A stretch of 64,000 nucleotides of DNA, taken from positions 434,001 to 498,000 of the forward strand of contig JAFCMP010000246.1 of assembly GCA_017506865.1 (NCBI GenBank), in the 5' to 3' direction. Source of the DNA: Tribonema minus. Taxonomy: Eukaryota > Sar > Xanthophyceae > Tribonematales > Tribonemataceae. The position numbers and the translations under genes are program-made. The notes beneath the pieces are model-generated. The model was not told where the DNA came from. It ran no database searches and saw nothing but the letters and a program-made list of their open reading frames with translations. Of this stretch, positions 63,631 to 64,000 are shown piece after piece. Numbering within the stretch: position 1 is the first letter of the stretch; every line of letters starts with the position of its first letter.

Positions 63631-64000
63631 CTGCGGCCCATGCAAGGACGACAGAGGTGAGGTCGCACTTGTGAGCGCTGCGATTTGGGAGCAGTGTAGT
63701 TTTGGCCACTGAGGTGTGGACCTTCCCAAACCTGAAGCGCTGCTTCGAATGTGGGAAGTGCCACAAGTTGAAGAGTGTTGCTGGTGCTGTTGTGTTTATT
63801 TGAAGCATCAACTTGCGAAGTACATAACTGGTCTGTTGGGCACGAAACAAATTCCTTTTCCAGTGCCTTTCATGACTACACCATGAATTGCGCACCGTCT
63901 TTGATGGGCAGGGCAGCGGTTACTGTAGTAGGTGTGTAGATTGGGGTTCTTTGGTTCCTGAGGCCGCTTGCAAGACGTAACAGCACATGAATTGGAACTG
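63631..64000. other. Right window edge
   Basis: About 370 bp without a supported feature. On the minus strand it is the intron or 5' flank leading into the six-Cys exon. Confidence 0.5.

Noticed and set aside
1-64000. Echo copies as assembly artefacts
   Set aside because: Copies differ from the exon and from each other by many substitutions and small indels, and arrays have different periods in each intron; collapsed or duplicated reads would give near-identical copies.

Overview
This is a nuclear window from a eukaryotic alga. Genes are split by spliceosomal introns, mostly GT-AG, with intron phases that agree from exon to exon. Coding GC at third positions is very high. Interstitial TTAGGG-type repeats are present. 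One gene (21,670 down to 10,102) begins with a signal peptide followed by an A-F-A-V-P motif, the bipartite plastid presequence typical of algae with red secondary plastids (haptophytes, stramenopiles). A haptophyte is my best guess, but the taxon is inferred.

Layout. Plus strand: the 3' part of ETF-ubiquinone oxidoreductase (2-5,153, 5' end cut by the window) and an intronless TATA-binding protein with a very long C-terminal tail (6,709-8,373). Minus strand: a 12-exon plastid-targeted protein with a DUF1118-like membrane core and an Ala/Lys/Pro repeat tail (21,670-10,102). A divergent intergenic region of about 400 bp separates it from a plus-strand DDX54/DBP10 DEAD-box helicase (22,069-30,364). 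Then, all minus strand: two tandem paralogues of an F420-dependent-NADP-reductase-like Rossmann protein (35,574-32,582 and 40,372-36,874), an orphan C-terminal fragment of dihydropteroate synthase (41,176-40,647), a GH18 chitinase with an N-terminal membrane anchor and a C-terminal six-Cys module (58,864-43,313), a LysM protein (62,062-59,420, 5' end unresolved) and a separate Pro/Thr/Lys plus six-Cys exon (63,630-63,397). The chitinase and LysM genes together suggest a chitin or cell-surface glycan function. The other genes are housekeeping: mitochondrial electron transfer, transcription initiation, ribosome biogenesis.

The most unusual feature is the introns. At twenty or more splice boundaries, in every multi-exon gene, the neighbouring intron holds one to six degenerate copies ('echoes') of the last or first 20-60 bases of the exon together with its splice site, often as a tandem array with a period near 110 bp. 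One paralogous reductase carries an 89-bp intron that its tandem sister lacks; it is bounded by a duplicated AG|GTSGGC, as expected if such duplications create introns. The repeat tail of the plastid protein is encoded by symmetric phase 1-1 exons and has decayed exon copies between them. Two families of roughly 120-bp dispersed repeats and a foldback element of about 230 bp are also present.
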